Origin: Microcebus murinus
Taxonomy: Eukaryota > Chordata > Mammalia > Primates > Cheirogaleidae
Direction of reading: 5' to 3'
Assembly (NCBI RefSeq): GCF_040939455.1
Contig: NC_134116.1
Coordinates: 70,077,900 to 70,141,899, forward strand
Length of the DNA stretch: 64,000 nucleotides
In this document: positions 1 to 12,370 of the stretch, in pieces
How positions within the stretch are numbered: the first letter of the stretch is position 1
Layout: every line of letters begins with the position of its first letter
The notes under the pieces: model-generated
What the model was told of the DNA's origin: nothing
Databases searched by the model: none
The model's input: only the letters and a program-made list of their open reading frames with translations
Position numbers and translations under genes: made by a program

Positions 1-424
1 ATATATCTATGTTTTAGGGGAAAGAGAAGGTAACAGAAAGAGGTTTTCAAAATATTTGGAAATTGTTTTTAAAACACACTGCCCAAGAAGCGAGATTGAG
101 AGAGCTGGGGTAGTGTGAGTGCCAGCGTCATTCCTGAGAAAGGAGGCAGCGGGTATTAAGAATGTACCTGGGAGATGGGCTCATTCATACTGGTTTAGGT
201 TTAACAAGCTCATACTAACCTATCTTTCTAACTCAATTTTGCAAATGAGGCAACTCATGAAAAAAATTCAGTTTTGCTAGAATTTGGAATATTTAATTTC
301 TACTTCACTGGTCTCCAACTGTTGTTTGAAACAAACTATGAGTATACTTGATTTTTATTTCATTTACTTATGTTAAGAACTTTAAGGTATTAAAGGCACA
401 CTGTAATTTAAGGAAAATACTCAC
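1..424 (-). other. NBEA: NBEA intron, 5' part (3' of the 141-nt exon)
   Basis: Transcribed away from the exon toward position 1. It begins with the GTGAGT donor. The rest is AT-rich unique sequence in which I recognise no repeat or gene. Confidence 0.9.
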
Positions 425-565
425 AATTCGAACAAGCCAGGATAAGGTAGAGGTTGCTGTTGAATAATGCGTATTATAATGGTAGGGTGGGCTTTGGTCA
501 TCTTCCCACGTCTCATAACGCTCTGCGTAAAACACAGCTCTCTTTGGGTTCAAAGCACCAATTGG
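425..565 (-). CDS. NBEA: NBEA coding exon, BEACH domain (141 nt)
   Basis: The minus-strand reading in phase 0 is [20 protein letters not shown], then [20 protein letters not shown] and LSWLVRI (47 codons exactly). The segment [17 protein letters not shown] matches neurobeachin. The paralogue LRBA, as I remember it, has VPKFHYGTHYSTASFVL here, so the gene is NBEA. The acceptor is CTTTTTATAG and the donor is ATT before GTGAGT, both strong. The open frame runs on past the donor into intron sequence, which explains the nonsense tail of the raw reading frame. It is the only exon here whose length is a multiple of three, so skipping it would delete 47 BEACH residues without a frameshift. The next exon (expected to begin Glu-Pro-Phe) lies beyond position 1. 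Confidence 0.98.
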
Positions 566-2906
566 CTATAAAAAGAAAAGGGAAATATTTTCTTTAATAC
601 AGTCATATTAGACATTATTGATAAATCTTAATCTTGAAAATATTTCACTGCTAATTTGTTTTAACCATAGAGCATAAATACATTATTTTGCATTATATTT
701 TTAACCATATTGTATTTTGATATTAATTACAAATCATTACACTTGCTAAAAATCGCCCAAGAGGATGATACATATATGCATAGTTTGTAGACTTTACTAA
801 AAGTTTTAGTAAACTGGATTATTTTAGGTAATCCAGTTTAAACTGTTAAGGCCAAACCAATAGTTTTGTTATTTTCCTGTATACTTAACACCCTATATAA
901 CAAAAATTTAGCTTAGATTACAGGAAATCCAGTGAGGAAAAGGTGAAGCAGTTGACCATTTGACATCCATGTTAGAGAAAATCTTATCTGAATAGCCTGT
1001 TACCTTGAGTGTGAAGGACAACAGTCTTCCATGTAGAAACTCTGTTGGAATGTTAGTCCCATTCTGTTATTATACAGATGGAATGCCTATTCTTTTTGTT
1101 AAGTTAAACTACAAACCTAAGTGTGATAGAATAATCCAGACAATTCTGATTCCCTTGAAAGCATTTCACTAAGGCCACTGAAATCTCTCCTATCAGTACC
1201 ACCACACTATTTACCAACTATGATGCTAACTCCTATAGTGGAGTACACAGAAAACGCTCTGGGTACAATTTTTTTCCTTCAATAAAGCATGTGTTAATTG
1301 AATCATTGTCTCAAACTTCTTAGGACACTTAATCATTAAGAATTTCTAGCATAGCTTCTTCATGATTTCAAATAGCAAACTACCTTAGCTTAAGTTTTTG
1401 GTCTGATTTGGGCTTCATGATATATGGAGTCTATTCTTATGATATTAAAAACCACATTATTTAGTTGCATACTATAAAAATTAACATGTTTATAGAGAAA
1501 ACAAAAGATGAGTACTAAGTATAATATCTAACTCCTTTATTTCAAAATTTAATATTTCTAGTTAACTATGAAGATTCTCCCAAGGCTTAATTTTAACAAG
1601 AGAAGTAGAAGAAAATTAATGTTTCAATGGGACACATAATGTTACACAAGAGAGAAAGATTCATTTATAAATTGCTATGAGCCTTTCTTTTGCTCTCAGG
1701 AGACTAATTCAAATAACACAATGATGTTAGCAGTGAAAAGTCTGTTAGAATTTCCGTAATAAATTCTTATTTGCAAGGATGCTTATCCTGAATATTAAAA
1801 TTATTTGTAAATTATGTTCATTTTTGTTAACTTTAATTATGACTTAACAAAAACTAAACAATTTAATTATTTATTTTTTAAAGCTGTATTTCTTGTGTAT
1901 AAGAGTTTTAATATTTTAAGGTTTCTAAATTTTTTATCCTCATTTTTTAAAACAAAAAAAGTATACAACTTTGGTTTAAATATCTTTTTCAAATGTTCTA
2001 GAGCTTAAACTTTATTCTGTGTTAAATTTCATTGGGTATCTCTCAAATCTTTGAGGATGTAAAAAAGGCAATGTAATTTTGTTAAACATTACATAAAATA
2101 ATATTTAAAACATGAAATCAAAAATTTTAAAAATAATATTTTTTAAAAAATCATTAGTTTTTTAGTAAAAGGGTAGTTACTACAAAGTAGAATGAATATG
2201 TTGTTACTGAGTTGAAATAATGAGTTTTTAATTTAAAATTGCCTACATATTTTATACTTTACTAGGCAGATATACTTTCCTAACTCTGTAAGTATACTTT
2301 TCAAAGCATTTAAAATGTTTAATACTTTGCTCTGCTGTGAATATGCTAAAAGAACTTTCACATGCATAAAGGTCTGCACAATCCCTAAGAATCTACCTTA
2401 TCTGATTTTGCTTGTTCTGTAAGACCTCACAAAACATTCTTGAAAAAAGGCATGGTCCTTCTTCCTCTAATTTTTTCCAGCCTTCTCCTACACTACTGAA
2501 AAAAGGATAAAATAAATATTTACATTTTTTATTTTACGCTAGTTTCATCAAAGTCATTTTATTGGAGTGTTTTACAGAATAATACTTTGTAGGAAACAGC
2601 TGCACCATATTAAAGACTATATATGCCTCCATTAGTAATTTCTTAAAATATATTTCTAATGTTGAATTTTTACCTAATATAGTTAGAAATGAACTTTAGG
2701 ATGCATAATGTAAATGATTTGGTTTGTATTTACTCTTTTCTATCATTTTGATCCAAATAGTCAAAAAGCAATAAATCATTTAAAAGAAAAAAGCTTCAAA
2801 ATGCTTGGGAAATGAGAATTTTGTGAAACACCACTGTTGTAGTTACTGAAGAAATGATGTTAAGAATTTTCTCTACTCTTATCATTCAATATCTATGACC
2901 ACCCCC

Positions 2907-3208
2907 TTTTATTTTTTATTTATTTTTAGATAGGATCTTGTTCTGCTGTCAGGGCTACAGTGCAGTGTCATCACCATAGCTTACGGCAACCTCAAACTCT
3001 TTGGCTTCAGTGATCTGCCTACTTCAGCCTCCCAAGTAACTAGGGGTACAGGCATGCACCATGACACCTGCCTAATTTTTCTATTTTTTGTAGACATGGG
3101 GTCTTGCTATGTTGCTCAGGCTACTCTTAAACTCTTGGCTTCAAGTGATCCTCCTGCTTCAGCTGCCCAAAGTACTAGGATTACAAGTGTGAGCCACCAC
3201 ACTCAGCC
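2907..3208 (-). repeat. Alu, older dimer
   Basis: Reverse-complement Alu: T-rich tail at the left, then GTGCAGTGTCATCACCATAGC, GCCTCCCAAGTAACTAGG, a mid A-rich linker (AATTTTTCTATTTTTTGTAG) and GTGAGCCACCACACTCAGCC at the right. It is well diverged. The open frame across it is repeat read-through and not a gene. Confidence 0.9.
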
Positions 3209-4035
3209 CAATTTCCCCTTTCTGAATACCAAAGAGAGAAATCTACCTCACACTTAAGCACCACAAAAAGCTTTGTTTTTGTAAAAAAAACTTTGTGATT
3301 TCATTGTATGAAACAAAAATCCTGACGGATGCTTGTTATATTATTAAATGCCCTGAGAAAAACTATTATAAATAGAAATTGTTTAAATTTGTTTATTTCA
3401 GTGTTTTTTTTATATTGTTTTATTATTATTGTTATTATTATTTTTACCAGAACTACTTCCTTCTTTCTGTTTTCATAACAGTTGTTTTTGTCAACAACTG
3501 TTAACATGAAATGGAATCAGTGCTACTTAGATTGTACTTTGAAAAATTCTGGTTAGAATCCTCTCGGTGTGTATTTCTGAATGCTAACTTTTTTTGGCTT
3601 CATTTATTTACTTGCCCTTTCTATTCTCATAGCCTTGGTCTATCAATATTCTTATATTTTATAAAAACTTTCAAGTTGTATCAAATCCTTTTTTAGAACA
3701 TATATACCGTGTATATAAATCAAAAAACAAAAATGACCAATAAAAATTACATAAACAAAAATGCTTATTGGATAAATGGCATTATACGAGACATTAGAAG
3801 GGCTTTTAGAGAACATAAAAGATGGAGCATAGAGCTAGATTATTTGAATAAATAAAAATATATGTGGACTGATTTGCAAAATGGTCAATGTCATCAATGT
3901 AGATTATAATTTTTAAGAATAAAAAGATTTTTCAAGGAGAAATCAGATATCTAATCAATGTTAGTAACACTGAATACACATGATATATCATGTACATGAC
4001 AACAGGATTAATGGTAACTGGATTCTGCTCATATA

Positions 4036-4110
4036 CAGGTTGAGCATCCCTAATCTGATAATTTGAAACCTCAAATGCTCCAAAATCCAAAACTTTTTGA
4101 GTGCCAAGAT
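4036..4110 (+). repeat. Tigger-type DNA transposon end fragment
   Basis: CAGGTTGAGCATCCCTAATC after a TA dinucleotide is a terminal repeat of a TcMar-Tigger family. It is followed by ATGCTCCAAAATCCAAAAC and is then lost. It is the same end as in the element at 15674-15905. Confidence 0.65.
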
Positions 4111-4959
4111 ATAATGTTCAAGAGTTCCTCTGCTACTACCACTGCTAATGATACTATATATTTGTATACCATATCATCTTCACGTCCATTTTCTAGATTG
4201 ATTTTCATAAGTCTCTGAGGTCAGCAAGGCATTCTTATGAACGTAATTTCCTGAGAAGGAAATAGGTACTTGGGTCTCCACTTTCCATATCAATGCATTG
4301 TTTTTCATTGCTAAATATGAAATTCTGATCTTGATATGATTTTTTTCTTCTATAACTGCCTACTTAATTCCTCATCTATTTCAGATCCTCAGAAGTATTA
4401 ACAGAAGGAACCTTACAGGTCTACTAGACCAACTCTTACATTATGATGAGGACACTGAAGAAAAGTCAAATCAAGATCAGGTTGCTAGTTAGTGGCCGCA
4501 CATTTTACAGAACAAGCTGAAACTGTGCTAAAGATACAGCTTGAATCCTGGGTATAGTTGATTATCTGTCTGGCTTTTAAGAAAGAATAGCTGTTAGTTA
4601 TCTCAACACTCTTAACACATGTGAACCTCTAACATATCTAAGTTATCTTGTTATCTTTCATTATAATAATCAATGGCTTGAAAATCCTTAGAAGAGGGTT
4701 CAAGAATTCTTTTTTGTTTTTTCAGTCATGAACTACATGTCATCATTCTGAAAATTCTACTATGACAATGTAGAAATCACACCTCTAGACAGTTTTGTGC
4801 TCAAATAAATTCTCTGCCTTGCTTCTTATCTGACCACGGAACTTCAGCTCATTCTTTTGGAAGCAGTTCAAATGGAATCTGTGAAGTCTTACAGGACACC
4901 ATCTGGTAACAGTTAGGCAAGTTTATAACCTTTATTTAGTACCCAGTAGACTAGCCCTT

Positions 4960-5060
4960 CAAGGGTATTCCCTATCTGATTCATCTCTGTATTCTCACAC
5001 CTAATATGGTACCTGGCTCTTTTTAGATGAGCAAAAAATGCTAAATGAATGATGACTGAT
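4960..5060 (+). repeat. L2/MIR3 3' fragment
   Basis: TCATCTCTGTATTCTCACACC and AATATGGTACCTGGCTC ... GAATGATGACTGA follow the L2 3' end. Confidence 0.5.
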
Positions 5061-5869
5061 TAACCCAATTATATATTATTATATAAAATTTCCATGTGGA
5101 AATTTAAGATTTTTGTGCAAAATATTTATACCACATAGGATAAAGGGCTAGTTTCTTTACAAATGAGCTCTTACAAATCAATAAGAAGCTAATGAACCTA
5201 ATTAAATAAATGAGCAAATTATATGAATAGGCAAGTCACAGAAAAATGAATGTCAATTTCCAATTTCTGTAGGAAAAAATAGTACCAGCTCTGACAAGGT
5301 AATGGGTATCTATTCTCTTTTCTGTTTAGCATCCATTATGCCTCGTTACTTTGTGAACCACTCCTTCCCCACTTTTGATCTACCTGGTACAGGTGGGCTG
5401 ACATCATTACTCAACTCCTGGGTGGGCATATGATTCAGACCTGTTAATTAACATATTTATCCATGTGGATGATATGTTAATCAACCTATCCATAGCCATT
5501 AGTACAGAAATGGGCACATGCTTCAAGCTGATCCAATGTAACTTTGCTTCTAGTCTTTGGGAAAGAACCTCTCTGTTTTTCTAGTGGGTTACAAAGGCAT
5601 GCTGCTATAACACAGGGAGGCCTGTTTGAGAATGAAGCCAATGTAGCAAAGTGGCACCCTGCCTGAGAGCACTGGCCAGCAATTGGATCCAGTTTTCCTG
5701 AACTGATCCATCCCTAGATTTCTCAGTTATGTGAGCTAATAAAAAACTTCATATTTGAAATTAAAGCCAGTTTACGTTGATTTTCTATTCCATATAACCA
5801 AAAGTCTTATGTACACTCATAACTCTTAAAATGTCAAACACAACTGTTTTTATTGACTAGAATGTCAAA

Positions 5870-6190
5870 AATTATTAAGTTTCATAAGACTCAGCACTGG
5901 CCAGGGTGTAGGAAAACATGATATATCATAATACTGTTGGTAAGAGTATAAATCAGTATGAATTACTTATGAGGAAAATTGGTAATATGTAAAAAAAATA
6001 CGCATACTTTTGATTTAGTAATTCCTTTTTGAAGAATTATAATATGGAAAGAATCAGATACAAGGATATTTCTTACAGCATTATTTGAAATGCCAAAACA
6101 AAACAAAAAACTGGAAGTAGTCTAAATGTCCAATAAGGGACTGGTTAAACAAATGATGATATACCCACAGCGCTATTTAAAAAGGCTGAT
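5870..6190 (+). repeat. LINE-1 (L1M) 3' region
   Basis: Phrases such as CTGGCCAGGGTGTAGGAAAAC, CTGTTGGTAAGAGTATAAATC and TCTAAATGTCCAATAAGGGAC are those of old L1 3' regions. There is no open frame. Confidence 0.7.
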
Positions 6191-6221
6191 TTCAAAAGAT
6201 TCCAAGATAAATTCAATCAAG

Positions 6222-6850
6222 AAATAATGAGTGCCTACTATGTGTCAGAAATTACTCTAGACCCTAGAGTAATATAAACAAGGTCCCTGTTCTCATAAAA
6301 CTTACATTCAAATGTATAGGTGTGTATGTGTGCATTTAAGAGTGTGAGTGTATGTGTCTGTCTATAGAGGCAGAGACAGATGAAATCTAGATAAATAATT
6401 TGGTAAGTAAGAAAATATCAGTTATAAGTGCTCTACTGATGATTAAAGAATAATAGGAATGCAGCGATTGGGTGACAGGGAAGACATCTGTGCAGACGTA
6501 CCCCTGAGCTGAGCGTGAATGATGAGAAGGAACCAGTCATACCAGATTCATGCATCAGAGAATTCAAGACAGAGGAAAAACTAGTGCAAAGGCTCTAAGG
6601 GGCATGGATGTCATGTTAAAGGGACAGAAAGAAAGATAGTGTGACTAGAGCATGGCCAACAAGAAGAAGAGTTTATGAGATGAGGTGAGATCATAGGCAG
6701 GGGCCACCTCATACAATTTGGTAGACCAGGGTGATGAAATGCATTTTAAGGCATATGCAGTAGCAAGTCACTGAATAGCTTTAAGTGGGATAGAAATAAA
6801 ATCTCAGTGAGACTTTAGAAAGTTAACTCCAATGGTGTGGTAGAAAATGG
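6222..6850 (+). repeat. Ancient dispersed repeat (same family as 43586 and 61080)
   Basis: It starts GAGTGCCTACTATGTGTCAG, with AAGGTCCCTGTTCTC and later AAGTGGGATAGAAATAAAATC and CACTGAATAGCTTTAAG. The order of phrases (a size-class sentence, then a purine-rich body) is shared with 43586-43990 and 61080-61860. Family name not determined. Confidence 0.5.
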
Positions 6851-6912
6851 ATCATAGGTAATTTAAATTATCATTAGTAGCCCCAGGATTAAAAAAAAAA
6901 TGCCAGTTGCAG

Positions 6913-7241
6913 GCCAGACACGGTGGCTCACACCTGTAATCCTAGCACTCTAGGAACCTGAGGCAGAAGGATCACTCAAGGTCAGGAGTTGGAAACCAGC
7001 CTGATCAAGATGGAGACCCTGTCTCTACTAAAAATAGAAAGAAATTAATTGGCCAACTAAAAACATATAGAAAAAATTAGCCGGGCATGGTGGCACATGC
7101 CTGTAGTCCCAGCTACTTGGGAGGCTGAGGGCAGGAGGATTGCTTGAGCCCAGGAGTTTGAGGTTGCTGTGAGCTAAGCTGACGCCACTCAAGCCCCAGG
7201 ACAACAGAGTGAGACTCTGTATCTAGAAAAAAAAAAAAAAA
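6913..7241 (+). mobile_element. Lemur-type Alu with target-site duplication
   Basis: Full dimeric Alu from GGCCAGACACGGTGGCTC to a poly-A of about 15. An exact 11-bp target duplication GCCAGTTGCAG lies at 6902-6912 and 7242-7252; the last base may be shared with the element. The middle holds the strepsirrhine-specific linker (AGAAAGAAATTAATTGGCC and AACTAAAAACATATAG). It has moderate divergence and is inserted into ancient LINE-derived sequence. Confidence 0.95.
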
Positions 7242-7255
7242 GCCAGTTGCAGAAA

Positions 7256-7465
7256 TAGTATTATATAGCATTATCAAAATTTCTCTAAAAATTCTATGAT
7301 ATAGGTAATATATTTTTGCTCAAATATTCAGAAAAACAGTTTGGAAGAATACACATAAAACTATAATAATAGTTGTCTTCAGGCATGGGAATGATGGAGA
7401 CTTTCAGTCTTCCCTTTACACTCCTTTTTATTGTATAATCAAGAATTTTGTTTATCCCATGCATA
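7256..7465 (+). repeat. LINE-1 (L1M) 3' tail fragment
   Basis: TTGTCTTCAGGCATGGGAATG ... CTTTTTATTGTATAATCAAG matches the end of an old L1 3' UTR. It may continue the 5870-6190 copy, the two parts being separated by another repeat and by the Alu at 6913. Confidence 0.5.
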
Positions 7466-7689
7466 GAATTTTAGTTGGATTTTTCAATTATATGACCCAC
7501 AAATATCTTTTGAATGTGAACATTTTAACTTTGACAAATTTTAATCAATTATAGTAACTTTATATTTTGACAAGTAAGCTTTATTGACCAAATATTTTCT
7601 ATTATAAATTTCTATTATTAATCTTCACTGATATTTGAATCAGGATACATTTAAAGCCTTACTAGTTTAAACATGTTAAATGACAACAT

Positions 7690-8190
7690 GAGGAGCAAAA
7701 AGATAAATCCAGAAGGTGAAATTCTACAGGATAACTGGCATGCTCTCTACAATGAGTCAATATCCTGAAAAAAGGGGGTGGTTGAGAGCTATCCTTGCCT
7801 GAAAGACACATAAGACAGAAGAATCAGATGGACTGTGTGCTCCTTGACTGAATCCTCGCTTGCACAAAACAATTTTTAAAGACACATGAGAGATAACTGG
7901 AAAACCTTGATTATAGTCACAATATCAGATAATATTAGGGAATTGTAAGTTTTGTTAGATGTGCTAATGGTATCCTGATTATATAGGAAAATGTTATTTT
8001 TCATACTGAAGTAAATTATTTAGGGGTAAAGCATGATATATTTAATTTACTTTAAAATACTGCAGCAAAAGAAAAGAATGCTAAAATGTCAATAATTATA
8101 ACACCTAGGCATTGATTAAATGGGTATTAATTATTATTGGTATTTTTCCTTATGTTTGAAAGTTTCTGTAATAAAAAGTCAAAATCAATT
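7690..8190 (+). repeat. LINE-1 (L1M-type) 3' UTR
   Basis: TTCTACAGGATAACTGGCATG, TCAATATCCTGAAAAAAGG, TATTTAGGGGTAAAGCATGA and a GAAAGTTTCTGTAATAAAAAG end match an old mammalian LINE 3' UTR that I recognise by its order of phrases. The exact subfamily is not determined. Confidence 0.6.
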
Positions 8191-8869
8191 AAAATAGAGT
8201 GCAAAACCAAAGCAAATCCCTTCAAATCAAAATAAGTCTTTTCTATGGTACTTATGTTTTGGGTTATTCTAATAAATAAGAATGCTTTAAATGATTAATT
8301 TGAAAATATGTTCTCTAAAATGTGTGAAAATTGTGTTCTCTTAAGTGGATTAAATTTCCCATTTGCACTTTTATAGGCACTATTAATTTGCTTAATATGG
8401 CCTTTTGTCATTCAGATGAACTTCAGCTAATCACTATACAATTTCCAAATAAACTATTAAGGAACAAAACTTGAAGTAATGAAGCATTAATAAAAGGATG
8501 TGTTAAGACTTATATTTTGGTAGCTATAATTGAGTATATTTCATGTTATACTTTTTCATAGGGTGGAATTGAGTATATTATTAAGAAAGATAATTTTTGA
8601 CCCAAAGTTGCATTTTGATTAGCAATATCTACTAGCACATTCATGGATATGTTAGTCCCAGGCAGGACTGAAAGCTTTGGAGGTTTGGACTGGCTCACTC
8701 ATTGCATTACTTTTGCCTCCTCTGCTCATGTCTGACTTGACTATCCAACATGTAGGATATTTTACAAGATTTCTTTCCTGTTGGGTATTACGGAGAGATT
8801 TCTTTTTGGTAGGATATGAAAACTGCCAGAGCATTTAGGAAAAATGGAGGGCATCTACAAGATAATTAA

Positions 8870-9112
8870 TTTTTTTTTTTTTTTCTGAGAGAGAATCTCG
8901 CTTTGTCACCCAGGCTGAAGTGCAGTGGTGCAGCCTCGAATGCCTGGGCTCAAGTGGTCTTCCTTCCTCAGCCTCCTGAGTAGATGTGACTACATGCCCA
9001 GCTAATACTTTTTTGTGGAGATGGGGGTCTTTAACTCCTGGCCTCAAGTGAGCCTCCCATGTCAGCCTCCCAAAATGCTGGTATTATAAGCCTGAGTCAC
9101 AGCACCGGCCAG
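8870..9112 (-). repeat. Alu, diverged, internally deleted
   Basis: Reverse-complement Alu with a T15 tail, CTCGCTTTGTCACCCAGGCT, GTGCAGTGGTGCAGCC, and an end at AGCACCGGCCAGG. It is about 50 bp shorter than a full dimer. Confidence 0.88.
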
Positions 9113-9154
9113 GCTTATTTTTTACAATTGTCTTTTATGTATTTATTGATTGAT

Positions 9155-9450
9155 TGATTGTTGAGACAGTGTATCGCTCTGTTGTGTTACTCTAGGCTGG
9201 AGTGCAGTGGCATCATCATAGCTCACTGCAACCTCAAATTCCTAGGCTCAAGTGATCCTCCTGCCTCAGCCACCTGAGTATCTTGGATTATAGGTGTGTG
9301 CCACTAGGCCCAGCTAATTTTTTTATTTTTTGCAGAGGCAGGGTCTCACTATGTTGCTTGGGCTGGTCTCAAATTCTTGGCATCAGGCGATTCTCCTTCC
9401 TTGGCCTCACAAAGTGCTGGGATTACTGCCATGAGCCGTCATGCCCAGTG
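9155..9450 (-). repeat. Alu, older dimer with ATTGATTG tail
   Basis: Reverse-complement Alu (GAGACAGTGTATCGCTCTG ... GCCGTCATGCCCAGTG). The tail is a decayed (ATTG)n. Flanking ATTTATTGATTGATT and ATTTATTAATTGATT (from about 9455) probably form an imperfect target duplication. It lies only 40 bp from the Alu at 8870-9112, in the same orientation. Confidence 0.9.
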
Positions 9451-9589
9451 TTATTTATTTATTAATTGATTTCTGAGACTACCCTACCTATATATTGTGG
9501 AGAAATAATAGGTAACAAATGAAAGAAGATGCAATCTATACAACCAGTGCAATTCATCACAGAGCGGTGAAGGTAAAACAAAAAAATCC

Positions 9590-9650
9590 ATGCTTAGCAC
9601 AATGCCTGGTATATAGTAAGTGCAGGAGTAATGTTGGTTGTTATCATTAT
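9590..9650 (+). repeat. MIR 3' fragment
   Basis: TGCTTAGCACAATGCCTGGT and ATAGTAAGTGCAGGAGTAAT are the MIR 3' end. Confidence 0.65.
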
Positions 9651-10409
9651 CAAATTATCTCAGAATAATTCCTAAGAAAATTAGTTTTACATATTTTAGT
9701 GAAAAGCAAACACTTTTACCTAAAAAACAATGGAGTACCTTAAAAATTCATGTGTCAGTTCTAGAAGTTTTCTGAGTATTAAATGGAAGGATAATGATGG
9801 GGCTAAAATTAGTTTCAAGATCACTTCTGTTTAATATTCTGTTTCAGAAGAAAGGAAAGGAAGGCTAAGGAGCCCGCTTGGCCTAGTTTTGCATGATAAT
9901 GCTGTACTTCAGGTACAGTTGTGACCTGTGGCTGGTGAAGTGCATGTGCACAGTGCAGGCTCTCTTCCTTTCTATAGGAGTGCTCTAGGAGCACTCGCTG
10001 GAAAATGCTCCTCGTGTTTTCAGTTCCTTCTCTAACAGCCTAAAATTTTCAAAGCAGAACGGGCTCTACCTAGTATTTTTTTTTTTTTCCCTCTCTCTTT
10101 CTGAAAGGGCAGAAAATTGGCTAAATGGGAAGGACTAAGAAGAGAGGATAAGGGGACGTTTAGCATAAGCAGACAGAGCCTAGGACTGGTTTGGAGGTTC
10201 TGTGTAAATCCATAAACTCCCTGTCACCCTATTATGTGTCCCCAACAAGCAACAGTAGAGACACAAACAAACAAACAAAACACCTCACTATTTCTGGCTG
10301 CCACAGTGTCTATAAATCAACCTTTTTGCATGCATTTTTCTTGGTTCTTCCTTTCTTTTGACTAGAAAGAAAATAGCTTAATATGCTACTGGATAAACAA
10401 AAAATGATT

Positions 10410-10520
10410 GTAAATTCTTAAGGGCATGGACTGTTTCTTATTGTCTTTATATCTCCAGTGCCTGGTACAGAGTAAGTTGGCAATAATGCTTGTGTAATAA
10501 AAGAATGAGTGAGGGAATAA
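10410..10520 (+). repeat. L2 3' end
   Basis: TTCTTAAGGGCATGGACTG, TATATCTCCAGTGCCTGGTA and AAAAGAATGAGTGAGGGAAT are the L2 3' end. Confidence 0.75.
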
Positions 10521-10653
10521 AATTATTAATTTTAATAAATGATTATCCCATGAGTTTAAAACAGCAACCAAATACTGCCAATAAATATGTGTCCTTAAAA
10601 TAGTCATTCTCCTTCAGCACTGTCACACAAGCAAGCTTAATGAAAACAACTTT

Positions 10654-10786
10654 CTTTTTCTTAATTCGGAAGAGATGGGGTCTCACTGTTGCTCAGGCTG
10701 GTGTCGAACCCCTGAGCTCCAGCGATCCTCCCACCTCAGCCTCCCAGAGAGCTAGGATTACAGGCGTGAGCCACTGTGCTCTGCCA
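10654..10786 (-). repeat. Alu monomer with target-site duplication
   Basis: A single Alu arm, reverse complement (GAGATGGGGTCTCACTGTTG ... GTGAGCCACTGTGCTCTGCC). AAACAACTTTC flanks both sides (10644 onward and 10791 onward), so this is an insertion of a monomer or truncated copy, not a remnant of a later deletion. Confidence 0.85.
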
Positions 10787-12189
10787 ACGCAAACAACTTT
10801 CAACACACTGTGAGTTACATGTTAAGGTGGCTTTCAACATATATTCAGACAAACATTTCAAATTTAGCAGTAGGGTTTTTGGTAGATGGCCTATAACTAA
10901 ATTTACACATTCATGCTTTTATCTTTTAGCAAGTTTTATAGCATCACAGTTAGCTACTAACACACTTAGTAGTTTTGCCCATACTTCATATTTTGTTGTT
11001 AAAAATTAAGCATTAGGTAGATTATAGTAAAGTAAATGGAACTAGTTTCATTTTAGATATTGTTAAGCTATGGTGCAAAAGAAAGATGAAATAACTATAG
11101 AAACTTGCTATAGATCCCCAAGTCGCACATTCCTCACATTAACAACGCAAACTCTTTTCCATGACGTGTATAGACATTTGGCAGTATCAAGGGTGGGTAG
11201 TTGAGTAGTATTCACACTTCAGTGCATTCTTTTGCATTATCACATTTCAAAGCCTCAAGGCATTATCACTTCCTTTTTTTAAGTGGCATAATAATTTGGG
11301 AAAATGGTTATGCTTATCATCATCTGTCAGTCAAACAACTCCTGTGTTAACAAAATATATTTTTTCCACTTGATGAATGGGTGTGTGTGTGTGATGTCTT
11401 ATGCTCATGTCAATATTAGTAGGACTTGGTTTTGTGATGAAACTATTTCACTTATCAGAGGGCATGACTGGGAAGTAGGAAAATTCTATTTACACTTTAA
11501 TGAGCACAGACTGTGCTTCATGTCAAAGTCATGTAACCAACTATAATTTAAGAGTCAAGTTCATATGGGTATATGTAAGTAACTGAAGCACTAGCATAGA
11601 TCATGTTTTAAGATAAAATTCACCACAAGGAATATCTGGATCTGTAGAAATTGGGGGGGAGGAAATATCTACACTCACTGTTCGTTGGTGTTAAAAAGAT
11701 AGGTCAATGACAGATTGTTTCATTTACTATCCATCATGTCAAACAATAAGCATAGCCTATAGCCTGTACATGTAACAAATAAAACTTGAACCTGAGATGT
11801 CTAACCAAATGAGAGGTCTAATAAATCTTACTGATAAGAACATTTCTTGCTCTTGGACTCTTCAACTATTCAATTAAGTGGACAAAAGAAAGAGCAAGAA
11901 TATTATAAATATAAAATATTTCAGTCTAAATAAATGTGCATCTATAGTTTCAATAAACATTTAACTTCAGTGTTTTGATGTTTACAGTTTTGATAACCTG
12001 ATAATTTAAAGACATGATAAAATTATTTATTGCATGAAAATATTTTATTAAATGGTATTCTTTTTATTTTATTAGAATAAAACAAATCAGTTGAATAATC
12101 TTTCACAAGATTTTTTTTTAAATCATACCAAAGATAGTGAACTCTCAACTGGTAATGATAGAAATTTGCTTTGTAGCTGCCACACACTG

Positions 12190-12370
12190 AATACCACTGT
12201 GTGTCAGGCACTACATTAGGTGTCCTAACTACTTTAGAGTGTTTAATTCTTTCAACAACCCTATTAAGTAAGTATTATTGTGTTCATTTTAAAGAAGAGA
12301 AAACAGAAGTTCAAAGTGCTTACAAAACACCCTAAGTTTGCACAATATGTGACAGAAACATTTGAGCTAA
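12190..12370 (-). repeat. MIR
   Basis: GTGTGTCAGGCACTACATTAG ... ACTCTTTCAACAACCCTATTAAG ... TTTTAAAGAAGAGAAAACAG follows the MIR reverse complement. Confidence 0.8.

Noticed and set aside
3054..3257. ORF with [35 protein letters not shown] translation.
   Set aside because: This is the well-known spurious peptide of an antisense Alu.
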